Assembly: GCA_964348755.1 (NCBI GenBank)
Contig: CAYGDW010000008.1
Coordinates: forward strand, 1 to 64,000
DNA: 64,000 nt
Source: UBA7960 sp964348755
Lineage (GTDB): Bacteria > Bacteroidota > Bacteroidia > Bacteroidales > UBA7960
Reading direction: 5' to 3'
The position numbers and the translations under genes were made by a program. This document shows, piece after piece, positions 24,910 through 33,693 of the stretch (position 1 is the stretch's first letter; each line of letters opens with the position of its first letter). Under the pieces are notes generated by a model. It worked only from the letters and a program-made list of their open reading frames with translations. It was not told the origin of the DNA and searched no databases.

Positions 24910-27309
24910 ATGGGCTTACGATTAAAGATTTTAGTTTTCCTTGTTGTCCTGGTTCCACAACTTGCCTTTGGCTCAAACCTTCAGCCAGTTAATATCTCGG
25001 TAAAGGATGCCACCAGGCAGCCTCTCATTGGGGCAACCATACAACTTACCCGGGTTGACAATGACCAGAACTTTTACAGCACCACCGATATGAGCGGGCA
25101 GGCAAGGTTCGATGGCCTTGAAAATACTACATATTTAGTGGCCATCAGATACATGGGCTTTTTGCCACTCGAACAAAACATACAGATTACCACCAATCAG
25201 CGCAATTTCGATTTTCAAATGCGCGAAGATGCCATTGCCCTTGGTGAAGTAACTGTTACAGCACGTCGGCCCCTTATCAGGCAGGAAGGAGACATGATGA
25301 TAGTTGACCCTGAACCACTTGTAAACATAAGTAGCAACACCCTCGAAGTATTGGAAAAAACCCCGGGTCTTTTTGTCGATCAGGATGGGGGCATTTTTCT
25401 GAGCAGCGCAACCCCGGCCGCCATTTACATTAATGGGCGCGAACAAAAAATGAGCAGCCAGGATATAAACACCATATTAAGGAGCCTTCCGCCAAGCAGC
25501 ATTCAACGCATAGAAGTAATGCGAACCCCATCAACCCGTTTTGATGCAGCCAGTTCAGGCGGTATTATAAATATTGTACTAAAAAAAGGTGTAAGAATTG
25601 GCCGGTTCGGGTCGGTCAATACCGGAATGAATCAGGGCGTTGCCGGAAACCGCTTTGTAGGCTTTAGCCTGAATGACAGCGGCGACAAAACCACTACTTA
25701 CATAAATACAAACTACAACTTCAACGGACAGGCAGAAGACCTGAACTCCATTCGCTTCATGCCCCAGCAAACCACCCTGAGCCAATGGGCCAACAACCGA
25801 TCAAAAAACAATTCTGGTTTTATTGGATATGGAATAAACTATGAAGCCAACCCGCGTCTGAACCTAAGTTACGATGGCCGAATAAATGCCAGCCGGAGGA
25901 TTTCTGATGCAAACAACCGGAACCTGATGGATGTAATTGAAAACCAGCGCCTTTCAGAAACCAACAACCTCATAAGCAATAATTCAGGTTTTATAAGCCT
26001 GCAGCAAGACCTGGGCCTGAACCTGAAACTCGACACCCTTGGATCTGAATGGGATACCAGGTTTGGCTACAGTTTCAACAGCAACAACAATGAGCAGAAC
26101 TACCAAACCAGTTTCATATTCCCAAACACAGCCCTTATTGCCGGCTTGGGCAACAACTACCAAGGGAGGCATTTCCTGCAGTTTCAAAGCGATCTTACCT
26201 ACCATTTAAAAAACAAAATTATACTTGAAACGGGCTTAAAGGGCTCCATCCAGGATTTTGGAAGTGATGCTGAATACTTTGTAAATAATGGTGGAACTCA
26301 GGTCCCCGACCCCCGTCGCACCAATGCATTCAGCTATCAGGAGCGCATCAGCGCAGCCTACGCCCAGGCATCGTTCCCTTTGCCGTGGCAATTAATACTA
26401 AAAACCGGCGTGCGCCTCGAACACACCTTCATGCAAGGCAGCCAAACCGTACCAGCCGACACCAGTTTTATTGTAAACCGTGCCGACTGGTTTCCCTATG
26501 TTTACCTGAGCCGCAGGCTGGTTGAAATTTCGGGTTTTGAACTGCGTGGATTCATGATTTACCGCCGTACCATTGGGCGACCGGACTACCAAAGCCTCAG
26601 CCCATATATCAGATACATTGACCAATACCTTTATGAAACCGGAAACCCTGCACTAAGACCTCAGTTTACCGAAAACATTGAGGCAAACATCAGCATGAAC
26701 GATATGCCAATATTTGCCGTGGGGCGCAATTATACCCGCGATATTTTTTCGCAGGTGGTTTACCAGGACCCAACAGCTGGCAGTGTGGCCGTCAGAACCT
26801 ACGACAATTTGGGCAAAAGCCGGGAAACCTATTTCCGCATTACAGGGGCTATACCACCCGGCGGAAGGTACTTTTTTGTTGCTGGTGCCCAATATAACCT
26901 CAATGAATATGATGGCATTTACGAAAACCAACCGTTTTCATTTAGCCGCGGAAGCTGGCGATTCTTTACCTTTCACTCCCTAAGTCTGGCTCGCAATACA
27001 AGGCTAACCATGACAGGATTTATGATGACTCGGGGACTAATGAATTTTTATGAGTTAGATACTTTCGGCCAACTTAATTTCGGGCTTAACCAATCTTTTT
27101 TTGATCGCAAGCTCAACATTAGCATAAGCGCCCGCGATGTGCTTCGCACCATGGTTACCCGGTTTACTTTAAACCAGGGCAGCATGCAAATGCAGGGCGA
27201 CCGCTACACTGACAACCGCCGGATTGGCATCAACATTCGTTACAATTTCGGAATTCCAAAAAGGCAGGAACGCCAGGAGCAGATGCCAATGCAGTTTGAA
27301 ATGGAATAA
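24910..27309 (+). CDS. TonB-dependent receptor / outer-membrane beta-barrel family protein
   Basis: An outer-membrane receptor of about 799 residues from ATG 24910, which opens the signal peptide MGLRLKILVFLVVLVPQLAFG; an upstream frame to 24859 lacks signal character. It has a carboxypeptidase-regulatory-like domain (about 25-110), a plug (about 120-215, with RIEVMRTPSTRFDAASSGGIINIVLKK) and a beta-barrel of the second-type OMP_b-brl class. It is shorter than SusC, has no SusD partner and lacks the SusC GSRGANG signature. The ligand is unknown. It is not obviously part of the xylan locus and ends convergent with glpK. Confidence 0.85.
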   Translation: MGLRLKILVFLVVLVPQLAFGSNLQPVNISVKDATRQPLIGATIQLTRVDNDQNFYSTTDMSGQARFDGLENTTYLVAIRYMGFLPLEQNIQITTNQRNFDFQMREDAIALGEVTVTARRPLIRQEGDMMIVDPEPLVNISSNTLEVLEKTPGLFVDQDGGIFLSSATPAAIYINGREQKMSSQDINTILRSLPPSSIQRIEVMRTPSTRFDAASSGGIINIVLKKGVRIGRFGSVNTGMNQGVAGNRFVGFSLNDSGDKTTTYINTNYNFNGQAEDLNSIRFMPQQTTLSQWANNRSKNNSGFIGYGINYEANPRLNLSYDGRINASRRISDANNRNLMDVIENQRLSETNNLISNNSGFISLQQDLGLNLKLDTLGSEWDTRFGYSFNSNNNEQNYQTSFIFPNTALIAGLGNNYQGRHFLQFQSDLTYHLKNKIILETGLKGSIQDFGSDAEYFVNNGGTQVPDPRRTNAFSYQERISAAYAQASFPLPWQLILKTGVRLEHTFMQGSQTVPADTSFIVNRADWFPYVYLSRRLVEISGFELRGFMIYRRTIGRPDYQSLSPYIRYIDQYLYETGNPALRPQFTENIEANISMNDMPIFAVGRNYTRDIFSQVVYQDPTAGSVAVRTYDNLGKSRETYFRITGAIPPGGRYFFVAGAQYNLNEYDGIYENQPFSFSRGSWRFFTFHSLSLARNTRLTMTGFMMTRGLMNFYELDTFGQLNFGLNQSFFDRKLNISISARDVLRTMVTRFTLNQGSMQMQGDRYTDNRRIGINIRYNFGIPKRQERQEQMPMQFEME

Positions 27310-27311
27310 CA

Positions 27312-27343
27312 GCCGGTTTTGTAGCCGGGCAAAGCAAGCCGGC
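27312..27343. terminator. Hairpin between convergent genes
   Basis: GCCGGTTT at 27312-27319 pairs with AAGCCGGC at 27336-27343 (eight pairs including one G-T) between the receptor stop and the glpK stop. It probably ends transcription from one or both directions. Confidence 0.45.
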
Positions 27344-27352
27344 AAATATTGG

Positions 27353-28843
27353 CTATTTAGACCACGACCTGGCCCGTTTTACCGCATCAGCCCACCTTTC
27401 TTTCATGGTTTTTACCTGGCTGTCGGGCATTGTAGGCTCAAATTGTTTCTCCGGTTGCCATTGCTGCTTAATTTCCTGAGTGTCTTTCCAGAACCCGGTG
27501 GCCAGACCTGCCAAATAAGCGGCTCCCATTGCCGTGGTTTCAATAACCCCAGGGCGTATAACGCTGGTTTTCAGAAGATCAGCCTGAATTTGCATAAGCA
27601 GGTTATTGGCCGAAGCCCCTCCATCAACCCTCAGATCCTTGATTTTTATTCCGGTATCGAGCTTCATAACATGCAGCACGTCCATAGTCTGAAAGGCGAT
27701 ACCTTCGAGAGCCGCCCGGGCAATATGTGCCAGGGTAGTGCCCCGGCTTATACCCACCATTAGCCCGCGGGCATACTGATCCCAGTGGGGGGCACCCATG
27801 CCAGTAAAGCTGGGCACAAAATACAGGTCGCCATTGTCTTCAACCTGGAGGGCAAGGGCTTCAATCTCTGATGAATCTTTGATTATTCTCAAGCCATCGC
27901 GCAGCCATTGCACTACGGCTCCGGCAATAAAAATACTGCCCTCAAGAGCATAAGTAGTCTTTCCGTTAATTTGCCAGGCAATGGTAGTTATCAAATTGTT
28001 TTTTGAAAAAAAAGGCTTCTCGCCTGTGTTAAGAAGTATGAAGCACCCGGTGCCGTAAGTGCTTTTTGCCATGCCCTCTTCAATGCACATTTGCCCAAAA
28101 AGGGCAGCCTGCTGGTCGCCGGCAATGCCTGCTATAGGCACTTTTGAAGCAAAGAAGGTAGTGTTGGTCAGGTCATAAACCTCGCTCGATGAGGCCACCC
28201 TGGGCAACATTGATTTTGGTATATCAAAAATGGTCAGCAATTCTTCATCCCACTCAAGTGTGGTTATGTTAAAAAGCATAGTGCGGCTGGCATTGGTAAC
28301 ATCGGTAATGTGGGTGCGACCCTGAGTGAGCTTCCAAACCAACCAGCTATCAACAGTTCCGAAAGCCAATTCGCCTTTTTCGGCCATTGTGCGGGCGCCA
28401 TCCACATGGTCTAATATCCATTTTACTTTGGTGGCACTAAAATAGGCATCAATTACCAGCCCGGTTTTTTTGCGCACCAATTCCGATAGGCCTCTTCCTT
28501 TCAGCTCATCGCAAAAGCCAGAAGTACGACGGTCTTGCCAAACAATGGCATTGTAAACCGGGAGCCCAGTTTTGCGGTTCCAAACTATGGTGGTTTCGCG
28601 CTGGTTGGTAATGCCAATAGCTTGCAGCCCAAGCCCGTTTATGCCAAGCTTCGACATAGCCTCGGCCGCAACGGCCACCTGCGACGACCATATTTCGCCC
28701 GGATCGTGCTCTACCCAGCCAGGCCTGGGAAACAATTGCTTAAACTCCTTTTGGGCTACCGAACGAATGTTTCCACCCCGATCAAAGAGCATAGCCCGAG
28801 AACTGGTTGTGCCCTGGTCAAATGCAAGAATAAACTTTTCCAT
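27353..28843 (-). CDS. glpK: Glycerol kinase
   Basis: FGGY-family kinase phosphorylating glycerol to sn-glycerol 3-phosphate in the cytoplasm. From ATG 28843 the 496-residue protein begins MEKFILAFDQGTTSSRA, the phosphate-binding motif. GITNQRETT, AIVWQDRRT, the hinge-side GIAGDQQAALFGQ and RVDGGASANNLLMQ in the second domain are glycerol-kinase signatures. No glpF or glpD is next to it, so it is a single-gene unit between the orphan receptor and DUF3109 genes and looks unrelated to polysaccharide use. Confidence 0.95.
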   Translation of the reverse strand: MEKFILAFDQGTTSSRAMLFDRGGNIRSVAQKEFKQLFPRPGWVEHDPGEIWSSQVAVAAEAMSKLGINGLGLQAIGITNQRETTIVWNRKTGLPVYNAIVWQDRRTSGFCDELKGRGLSELVRKKTGLVIDAYFSATKVKWILDHVDGARTMAEKGELAFGTVDSWLVWKLTQGRTHITDVTNASRTMLFNITTLEWDEELLTIFDIPKSMLPRVASSSEVYDLTNTTFFASKVPIAGIAGDQQAALFGQMCIEEGMAKSTYGTGCFILLNTGEKPFFSKNNLITTIAWQINGKTTYALEGSIFIAGAVVQWLRDGLRIIKDSSEIEALALQVEDNGDLYFVPSFTGMGAPHWDQYARGLMVGISRGTTLAHIARAALEGIAFQTMDVLHVMKLDTGIKIKDLRVDGGASANNLLMQIQADLLKTSVIRPGVIETTAMGAAYLAGLATGFWKDTQEIKQQWQPEKQFEPTMPDSQVKTMKERWADAVKRARSWSK

Positions 28844-28953
28844 AACCAAATTTTTGGATGGTTTTAGTCAAAGATAATCCAGAATTGGCAAAAGCCGGAA
28901 CCACCCAGTTAGTTTTGCAGCTTTGCCCAATGCCAGTGATATGAGTACAATTG

Positions 28954-29535
28954 CTATTTATGCCCCCCATCAAACGCCAAACTTAAATATGCCTCCAGCT
29001 CCTCGTACCACGCCTGTCCGTATTTGCGAATCAGGGCATCTTTCAGGAAACGGTAAACCCTTACTTTAAGCTTTGAGCCTTTTTTACGGGCGCAATTACA
29101 AATGTGCCACTGGTGATAGTTTAGCGCATCGTAATGCGGATAGGAAGTAATCCTTATAGGATATAAATGGCATGAAACGGGTTTCTGAAAATCTACCGCT
29201 CCTTCTTGCCAGGCTTTCTCTATGGCGCAACGGGCAATGTCGTGCCTGTCGTAATACACATAGGCACACTGCCTGCCCTCCACCAGTGGCGTTACAGGCT
29301 CGCCGGCAGGGTCGGTAACCCAGGTGCCTTCCTGCTCAACAGTGGCAATGCCCTTTTCAATCATCCAGGGCTTTATCTTTGCAAAGGCCTTTTGCAAAAT
29401 TGCAGTTTCGTTTTCCGAAAGGGGGGCGCCAACATCGCCCTCAACACAGCACCCACCTTTGCAAACCGAAAGGTCGCACACAAATTGCTCAAGGTATATC
29501 TCGTCTGATATTAAAGTCTGGCCAATAATTATCAT
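28954..29535 (-). CDS. DUF3109-family cysteine-rich protein
   Basis: A 193-residue protein of the DUF3109 family, whose function is unknown. I start it at ATG 29535 (MIIIGQTLISDEI); six earlier residues look like untranslated sequence. The N-terminal CDLSVCKGGCC cluster, RQCAYV, ARCAIEKA, KPVSCHLYPIRI and HICNCARK supply about ten cysteines in a pattern that suggests bound metal or an iron-sulfur cluster, as in zinc- or iron-chelating YkgJ-like proteins. It has no signal peptide and no operon partners here. Confidence 0.8.
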   Translation of the reverse strand: MIIIGQTLISDEIYLEQFVCDLSVCKGGCCVEGDVGAPLSENETAILQKAFAKIKPWMIEKGIATVEQEGTWVTDPAGEPVTPLVEGRQCAYVYYDRHDIARCAIEKAWQEGAVDFQKPVSCHLYPIRITSYPHYDALNYHQWHICNCARKKGSKLKVRVYRFLKDALIRKYGQAWYEELEAYLSLAFDGGHK

Positions 29536-29613
29536 GGCGCAAAGGTAAACCAAAACATTTTGGAGTGCTCAGGATTTTTTTTAATGAAGATATTGATCAG
29601 GGGTAAGCCCCAA

Positions 29614-29639
29614 CCTGCCAACCCAAAGCAACTGGCAGG
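29614..29639 (-). terminator. Hairpin downstream of uxaC
   Basis: CCTGCCA and TGGCAGG form a seven-base stem with a 12-base loop, about 125 bases beyond the uxaC stop and upstream of the DUF3109 start. No clear T-run follows, so it is only a possible terminator. I see nothing else in the 228-base gap. Confidence 0.35.
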
Positions 29640-29763
29640 CAGGAGCATAAAAAAGACAAGCCCGCCCAAAAAAAAAGTTTTGCCCCTTTTACTGATTAAA
29701 AGCATTTGTAATCATCAGAACCACCTACAAAGTTTTTTTATCTGAGTGGCCAAAAAACAATAA

Positions 29764-31164
29764 TCAAAACCCAAAATACTTTTTGGCGTTGTAGTAGCAG
29801 ATATTCTGTACCATGCCGCCCACCAAATCCATATCAAAAGGAATTTCTCCGTTTACCATATCTGTACCCACCATATTGCAAAGAATTCTTCTGAAATAGT
29901 CATGACGTGGAAACGACAGGAAGCTGCGCGAGTCGGTAAGCATTCCTACAAATTGACTCAATAGGCCCAGGGCCGACAGGGCGTTGATTTGCCGGGTCAT
30001 ACCATTTTTCTGATCGAGAAACCACCAACCGCTGCCAAACTGCATTTTTCCAGCCACCGAGCCATCGTTAAAGTTGCCGCACATGGTGGCAATGAGTTCG
30101 TTGTCGCGTGGGTTGAGGTTGTACAGAATGGTTTTTGCCAGGCGATTATCGGCATCGAGCCGGTCGAGAAAGCGTGAAAGTGGACGTGCAATTTCAAAAT
30201 CGCCAATAGAGTCGAAACCCTTGTCGGGGCCCATTTGCCTGAGCATTCGGCTGGAGTTGTTGCGTAGGGCACCCAGGTGGAACTGCTGTGTCCAGCCTTT
30301 CTCGTGGTCCATTCGAGCCATGTCAACCAGCATGGCCGACTTAAACTTTAGTTTGTCATCGTCAGATAGCACAATTCCTTGCCGCAATCGCAGAAAAATA
30401 CCCTCAATCTCAAAGCCGGAATATTTTTCGGCGTAAATAGTTTCCAGGCCATGGTCAGATAGGCGGCATCCCATTTCATGAAAGAAATTGTGGAGCTTTT
30501 GAAGGGCTTCGAGATAATTCTGATAAGTAACAACCGAAATATTGGTCAGTTCCTCAATGCGCCCCAAATAGTCGAGAAATGCCTGGGTATTATCTACCAT
30601 CATGGCGCGGTCGGGGCGCCAGGTGGGCAGCACCTTTATTTCAAAGCCATCGTCGCGCACCTTTTTATGATATTCCAGGCTGTCGGTAGGATCATCGGTG
30701 GTGCAAACCACTTCTACCTTAAAGCTGCGCATAATGTTGCGGATGCTAAAGGCTTCGGTCTGAAGCAAGGCGGTCGTTTCGTCGTAAATCTCTCTGGCAG
30801 TGGAAGGACTCAGCAGCTTTTTAATGCCGAATGGCCTGCGCAGCTCCATGTGTGTCCAGTGGTAAAGCGGATTGCGAAGGGTGTAAGGAACCGTTTCGGC
30901 CCATTTCTCAAATTTCTCATAGTCGGGAGCCTCGCCTGTGCAATACCTTTCGTCAATGCCGTGGGCACGCATGGCCCGCCACTTGTAGTGGTCGCCATCG
31001 AGCCAAATCTTTGTCATGTTTTCAAACTTCCGGTCATTCGCTACTTCGGCCGGGGGTAAATGACAATGGTAATCGATAATGGGCATTTCCCTGGCATACC
31101 CGTGATACAACTCTTCGGCTGCCTCGTTCTCCAGCAGGAAGTTGTCGTTCATAAATTCTTTCAT
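29764..31164 (-). CDS. uxaC: Uronate isomerase (glucuronate/galacturonate isomerase)
   Basis: Catalyses D-glucuronate to D-fructuronate and D-galacturonate to D-tagaturonate, the first cytoplasmic step for both xylan- and pectin-derived uronic acids. From ATG 31164 (MKEFMNDNFLL) it has 466 residues, the usual size. The amidohydrolase-type HxH motif is His33/His35 in IIDYHCHLPP; CTTDDPTDSLEYH, LPTWRPDRAM and GWWFLDQKNGM are further hallmarks. It is downstream of uxaE with a 77-base gap full of heptad repeats. With uxaE it runs divergently from the lacI-uxuB-uxuA operon. Confidence 0.95.
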   Translation of the reverse strand: MKEFMNDNFLLENEAAEELYHGYAREMPIIDYHCHLPPAEVANDRKFENMTKIWLDGDHYKWRAMRAHGIDERYCTGEAPDYEKFEKWAETVPYTLRNPLYHWTHMELRRPFGIKKLLSPSTAREIYDETTALLQTEAFSIRNIMRSFKVEVVCTTDDPTDSLEYHKKVRDDGFEIKVLPTWRPDRAMMVDNTQAFLDYLGRIEELTNISVVTYQNYLEALQKLHNFFHEMGCRLSDHGLETIYAEKYSGFEIEGIFLRLRQGIVLSDDDKLKFKSAMLVDMARMDHEKGWTQQFHLGALRNNSSRMLRQMGPDKGFDSIGDFEIARPLSRFLDRLDADNRLAKTILYNLNPRDNELIATMCGNFNDGSVAGKMQFGSGWWFLDQKNGMTRQINALSALGLLSQFVGMLTDSRSFLSFPRHDYFRRILCNMVGTDMVNGEIPFDMDLVGGMVQNICYYNAKKYFGF

Positions 31165-31183
31165 TGAAAATAGTTTTGAAAAA

Positions 31184-31240
31184 GGTTCAAGGTTCAAAGT
31201 TCAAGACTGTGCGCGTTCTTCAGCGGATTCAAAGTTCAGT
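31184..31240. repeat. Heptad tandem repeats in the uxaE-uxaC gap
   Basis: GGTTCAA, GGTTCAA and AGTTCAA follow one another at 31184-31204, and a degenerate second block (GATTCAA, AGTTCAG) lies at 31226-31239. Between them is TGTGCGCG, resembling half of the palindrome at 32522. Such seven-base repeats recur in Bacteroidota intergenic DNA. Confidence 0.7.
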
Positions 31241-31241
31241 T

Positions 31242-32489
31242 TCAGATATCAAAAAGGCGCTTTATGTGGCGGTCGAAAATGTTTTCTGTAACCTGCTGCC
31301 CAACAATATCTTTATGCTTTTCGAGCAGGGTCAGGTAGGTTTCGCCCGCTTCGGCGGCCAGCTTGTATGCCACGTGCATCAGTTGCCTTAAGTGCAGATT
31401 GTATTCCGGATGCCCGGGAATGTGCCGCAGGGCATTGGCCAGCTGAATGCCGGTCCAGGCATTTACCAACTCAGGAGTAGGCAATTTGGCCCTGTCAATG
31501 TCAATAACGGTAGCATAAGGGCCTGCCAGCTCATCAAAGCGATTCAAAGCGCCCAGGTAAATGTTTTTTACCAGCTGAAGGGCTTCACCCCTGGCCATTG
31601 AAAGCCCGATGGCTTCTTCGAGCCAGGTGGTACCGGCGGTCTTTACGTGAATACCCTTATCGTATTTCCTGATTAAACGACCCATAATGGGGTATATGCT
31701 AAACTTGTCGCTGCCGCTGTGCACGCTCAGTTTAAGATTTGCCGGAAGACCAAAGGTTTTTACTGCATAGTCAATTACAAGGAGATCCTGCTCAAACTCC
31801 TTTTCAAAAAGGTTCACATTACCCTCGTAATCAACCCCTTTGTTAAAGCGACCGGTAAACTTGGGCGCAATGGTTGCCACCGGAATTTTTTCTGAAGCAA
31901 TGGCCGAGAGTATAAAGAAAAGCTCTACGGGCGACTGGGCATCCAATACTTCGTCCATCGAAACCTCGGTAACAAAAGCACCGTTTCTCTTATTCAATAA
32001 TATATACTGATAAATGGCCGAAGCCTGTTTTACGGCAAACAGAAACTTTTGGCCAATGGCTTTCAGCATTTCGGGGGTAATTTCAAAGCTTTCTTCAATG
32101 CCAGGAATATAAAGGTTGCCCAGAAACTTCTCGTTTCCAAGTAAAAATGCTTTCATATCATCAGAGCTGGCATTCTTGCCAATATATTCAGCCACATCGA
32201 TGGTAAAAAAATTGCAGTGCTCAATAAAGCCATCTACATTCGAAAGATTAATATGGTCGGCATCTAGAAAATAAGGTTTGTTCCAGCCGAGGTTTAACAC
32301 GGCCCGATCAGCGGCCTGCCTGGCCGATTGTGGTTTTGATTTTATGGTAAGATGTTCGCGGTTCGATTTATTCCAAACCGGGCAAATTTCAATGCCTTTA
32401 TTTGCGGCCATAATCATGGCCAATAGCTGTGCTTCGCCTTGCATGGCAAAGCGGTCCCCTGTTCCAAAAGAATACTTCCCTAATTCCAT
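31242..32489 (-). CDS. uxaE: Tagaturonate epimerase (tagaturonate/fructuronate epimerase family)
   Basis: Predicted to interconvert D-tagaturonate and D-fructuronate, so galacturonate can join the glucuronate route. From ATG 32489 (MELGKYSFGTGDRFAMQGEAQ) the protein has 415 residues; the longer upstream frame crosses the regulatory region and is rejected. I recognise it as the UxaE family described first from Thermotoga, by its start GKYSFGTGDRF, HINLSNVDGF, SVHSGSDKFSIYP and KTAGTTWLEE. Its place beside uxaC, and the absence of tagaturonate reductase and altronate dehydratase here, support the assignment. It has no signal peptide. Confidence 0.85.
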   Translation of the reverse strand: MELGKYSFGTGDRFAMQGEAQLLAMIMAANKGIEICPVWNKSNREHLTIKSKPQSARQAADRAVLNLGWNKPYFLDADHINLSNVDGFIEHCNFFTIDVAEYIGKNASSDDMKAFLLGNEKFLGNLYIPGIEESFEITPEMLKAIGQKFLFAVKQASAIYQYILLNKRNGAFVTEVSMDEVLDAQSPVELFFILSAIASEKIPVATIAPKFTGRFNKGVDYEGNVNLFEKEFEQDLLVIDYAVKTFGLPANLKLSVHSGSDKFSIYPIMGRLIRKYDKGIHVKTAGTTWLEEAIGLSMARGEALQLVKNIYLGALNRFDELAGPYATVIDIDRAKLPTPELVNAWTGIQLANALRHIPGHPEYNLHLRQLMHVAYKLAAEAGETYLTLLEKHKDIVGQQVTENIFDRHIKRLFDI

Positions 32490-32521
32490 TATATCGAGAT
32501 TTTTAAATAACAAAAAATTTC

Positions 32522-32562
32522 CGTGTGCGCACACGAAATTAGAAAAAATTTTCTTTACTTTG
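32522..32562. promoter_or_regulatory. Palindromic LacI-type operator and promoter of the divergent uronate operons
   Basis: A perfect 14-base palindrome CGTGTGCGCACACG (32522-32535) lies between uxaE (start 32489) and lacI (start 32605). TACTTTG at 32556-32562 resembles the Bacteroidota -7 box for the rightward operon. The palindrome is 33 bases from uxaE and about 20 bases upstream of that box, well placed for the LacI-family protein encoded next to it. Confidence 0.65.
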
Positions 32563-32604
32563 CAAAAACAACTGAAAAAAATCAGGATTTCAACCAAAGC
32601 GGGT

Positions 32605-33693
32605 ATGGCCGAAAAGCTTTTGAAGGTACGCATTGCCGACATTGCAGCGCGGGCGCAGGTTTCGCCCGGTACGGTTGACAGGGTTATCCACAACCGGGGC
32701 GAGGTGGCTGTAAAAACCCGCGAAAAAATTCTGAAGATAATACAAGAGCTTAATTATGAGCCTGACATTCTGGCCAGCACCCTTGCTTCGAAAAAGACTT
32801 TCAGTTTTGCGTCATTGATTCCCGAAGCAGGTGCAGGCAGCCAGTTTTGGGCCTTGCCAGCTGCAGGGCTTGAGAAAGCAATAAATCAGGTAAAACATTT
32901 TGGGGTTTTTCACAAGACCTTTAATTTTCAGTATTTCGACCGCAATTCCTTTGTCAGGGCGGCCAAAGAATTGCTTCAAACAAAACCGGACGGAGTAATA
33001 TTTGCACCGGTTTTTTCTGACCTTGCCGGGCATTTTGTTTCCCAATGCCACGAATGGAATATTCCGGTGGTGCTTATCAACTCCAACATTTTAAACGCCA
33101 GCAAACTCTCTTTTGTGGGCCAGGATTCTTTCAGAAGTGGCATGGTTGCTGCCCGCCTGCTCCATTATGGCTTGCCCCAGGGGGCAAAGTTCATGGTGGT
33201 AAACTTCATGACCGAAATGGGCACCAATATGCACCTGATGAGCCGCGAAGAAGGTTTCAGAAACTACTTCGCTTATTTCCCCGAAAGGGAAAAATACTTG
33301 CAATCCTTGAACATTGTGGGCAACGACACTAAAAATATACACGACAACTTGCGCAAAGCTTTGACAACCAAAAACAGTGAGCCTGCAGTAAAAGGTGTAT
33401 TTGTAACCAATTCGAGGGTGTATCAGGTGGCAGGTTTTTTAAAAATGAATGGTATAAACAACGTCAGGTTGATTGGTTATGACCTTTTAGACGAAAATGC
33501 AGACCACCTTCAGAACAACATTATAGATTTTCTGATCAGCCAAAAGCCTTTTGAGCAAGGTTTCAGAAGCTTCATGACGCTTTTTGATGCGTTGGTGCTG
33601 AAAAAAAACGTGCCCGAATACCAGTACCTGCCCATCGACATTATTTCGCGCGAAAACATTGATTATTATATTAACAACCAGACCTATGATTAG
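32605..33693 (+). CDS. LacI-family transcriptional regulator of uronate catabolism
   Basis: A 362-residue regulator from ATG 32605 (MAEKLLKVRIADIA). The N-terminal LacI helix-turn-helix (IADIAARAQVSPGTVDRVIHNRG) is followed by the hinge helix region (LASTLASKK) and a periplasmic-binding-protein-like effector domain (about 60-355). The GTVDRV form of recognition helix is a common Bacteroidota variant. Its start is 70 bases from the palindrome at 32522, pointing to autoregulation and control of uxaE/uxaC. The effector is probably a uronate pathway intermediate, which is inference. Its stop overlaps the uxuB start by eight bases. Confidence 0.9.
   Translation: MAEKLLKVRIADIAARAQVSPGTVDRVIHNRGEVAVKTREKILKIIQELNYEPDILASTLASKKTFSFASLIPEAGAGSQFWALPAAGLEKAINQVKHFGVFHKTFNFQYFDRNSFVRAAKELLQTKPDGVIFAPVFSDLAGHFVSQCHEWNIPVVLINSNILNASKLSFVGQDSFRSGMVAARLLHYGLPQGAKFMVVNFMTEMGTNMHLMSREEGFRNYFAYFPEREKYLQSLNIVGNDTKNIHDNLRKALTTKNSEPAVKGVFVTNSRVYQVAGFLKMNGINNVRLIGYDLLDENADHLQNNIIDFLISQKPFEQGFRSFMTLFDALVLKKNVPEYQYLPIDIISRENIDYYINNQTYD

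Noticed and set aside
32490..32693. 68-residue N-terminal extension of uxaE and overlapping extension of lacI
   Set aside because: Both would translate through the palindrome and promoter-like box; family start sequences begin at 32489 and 32605.
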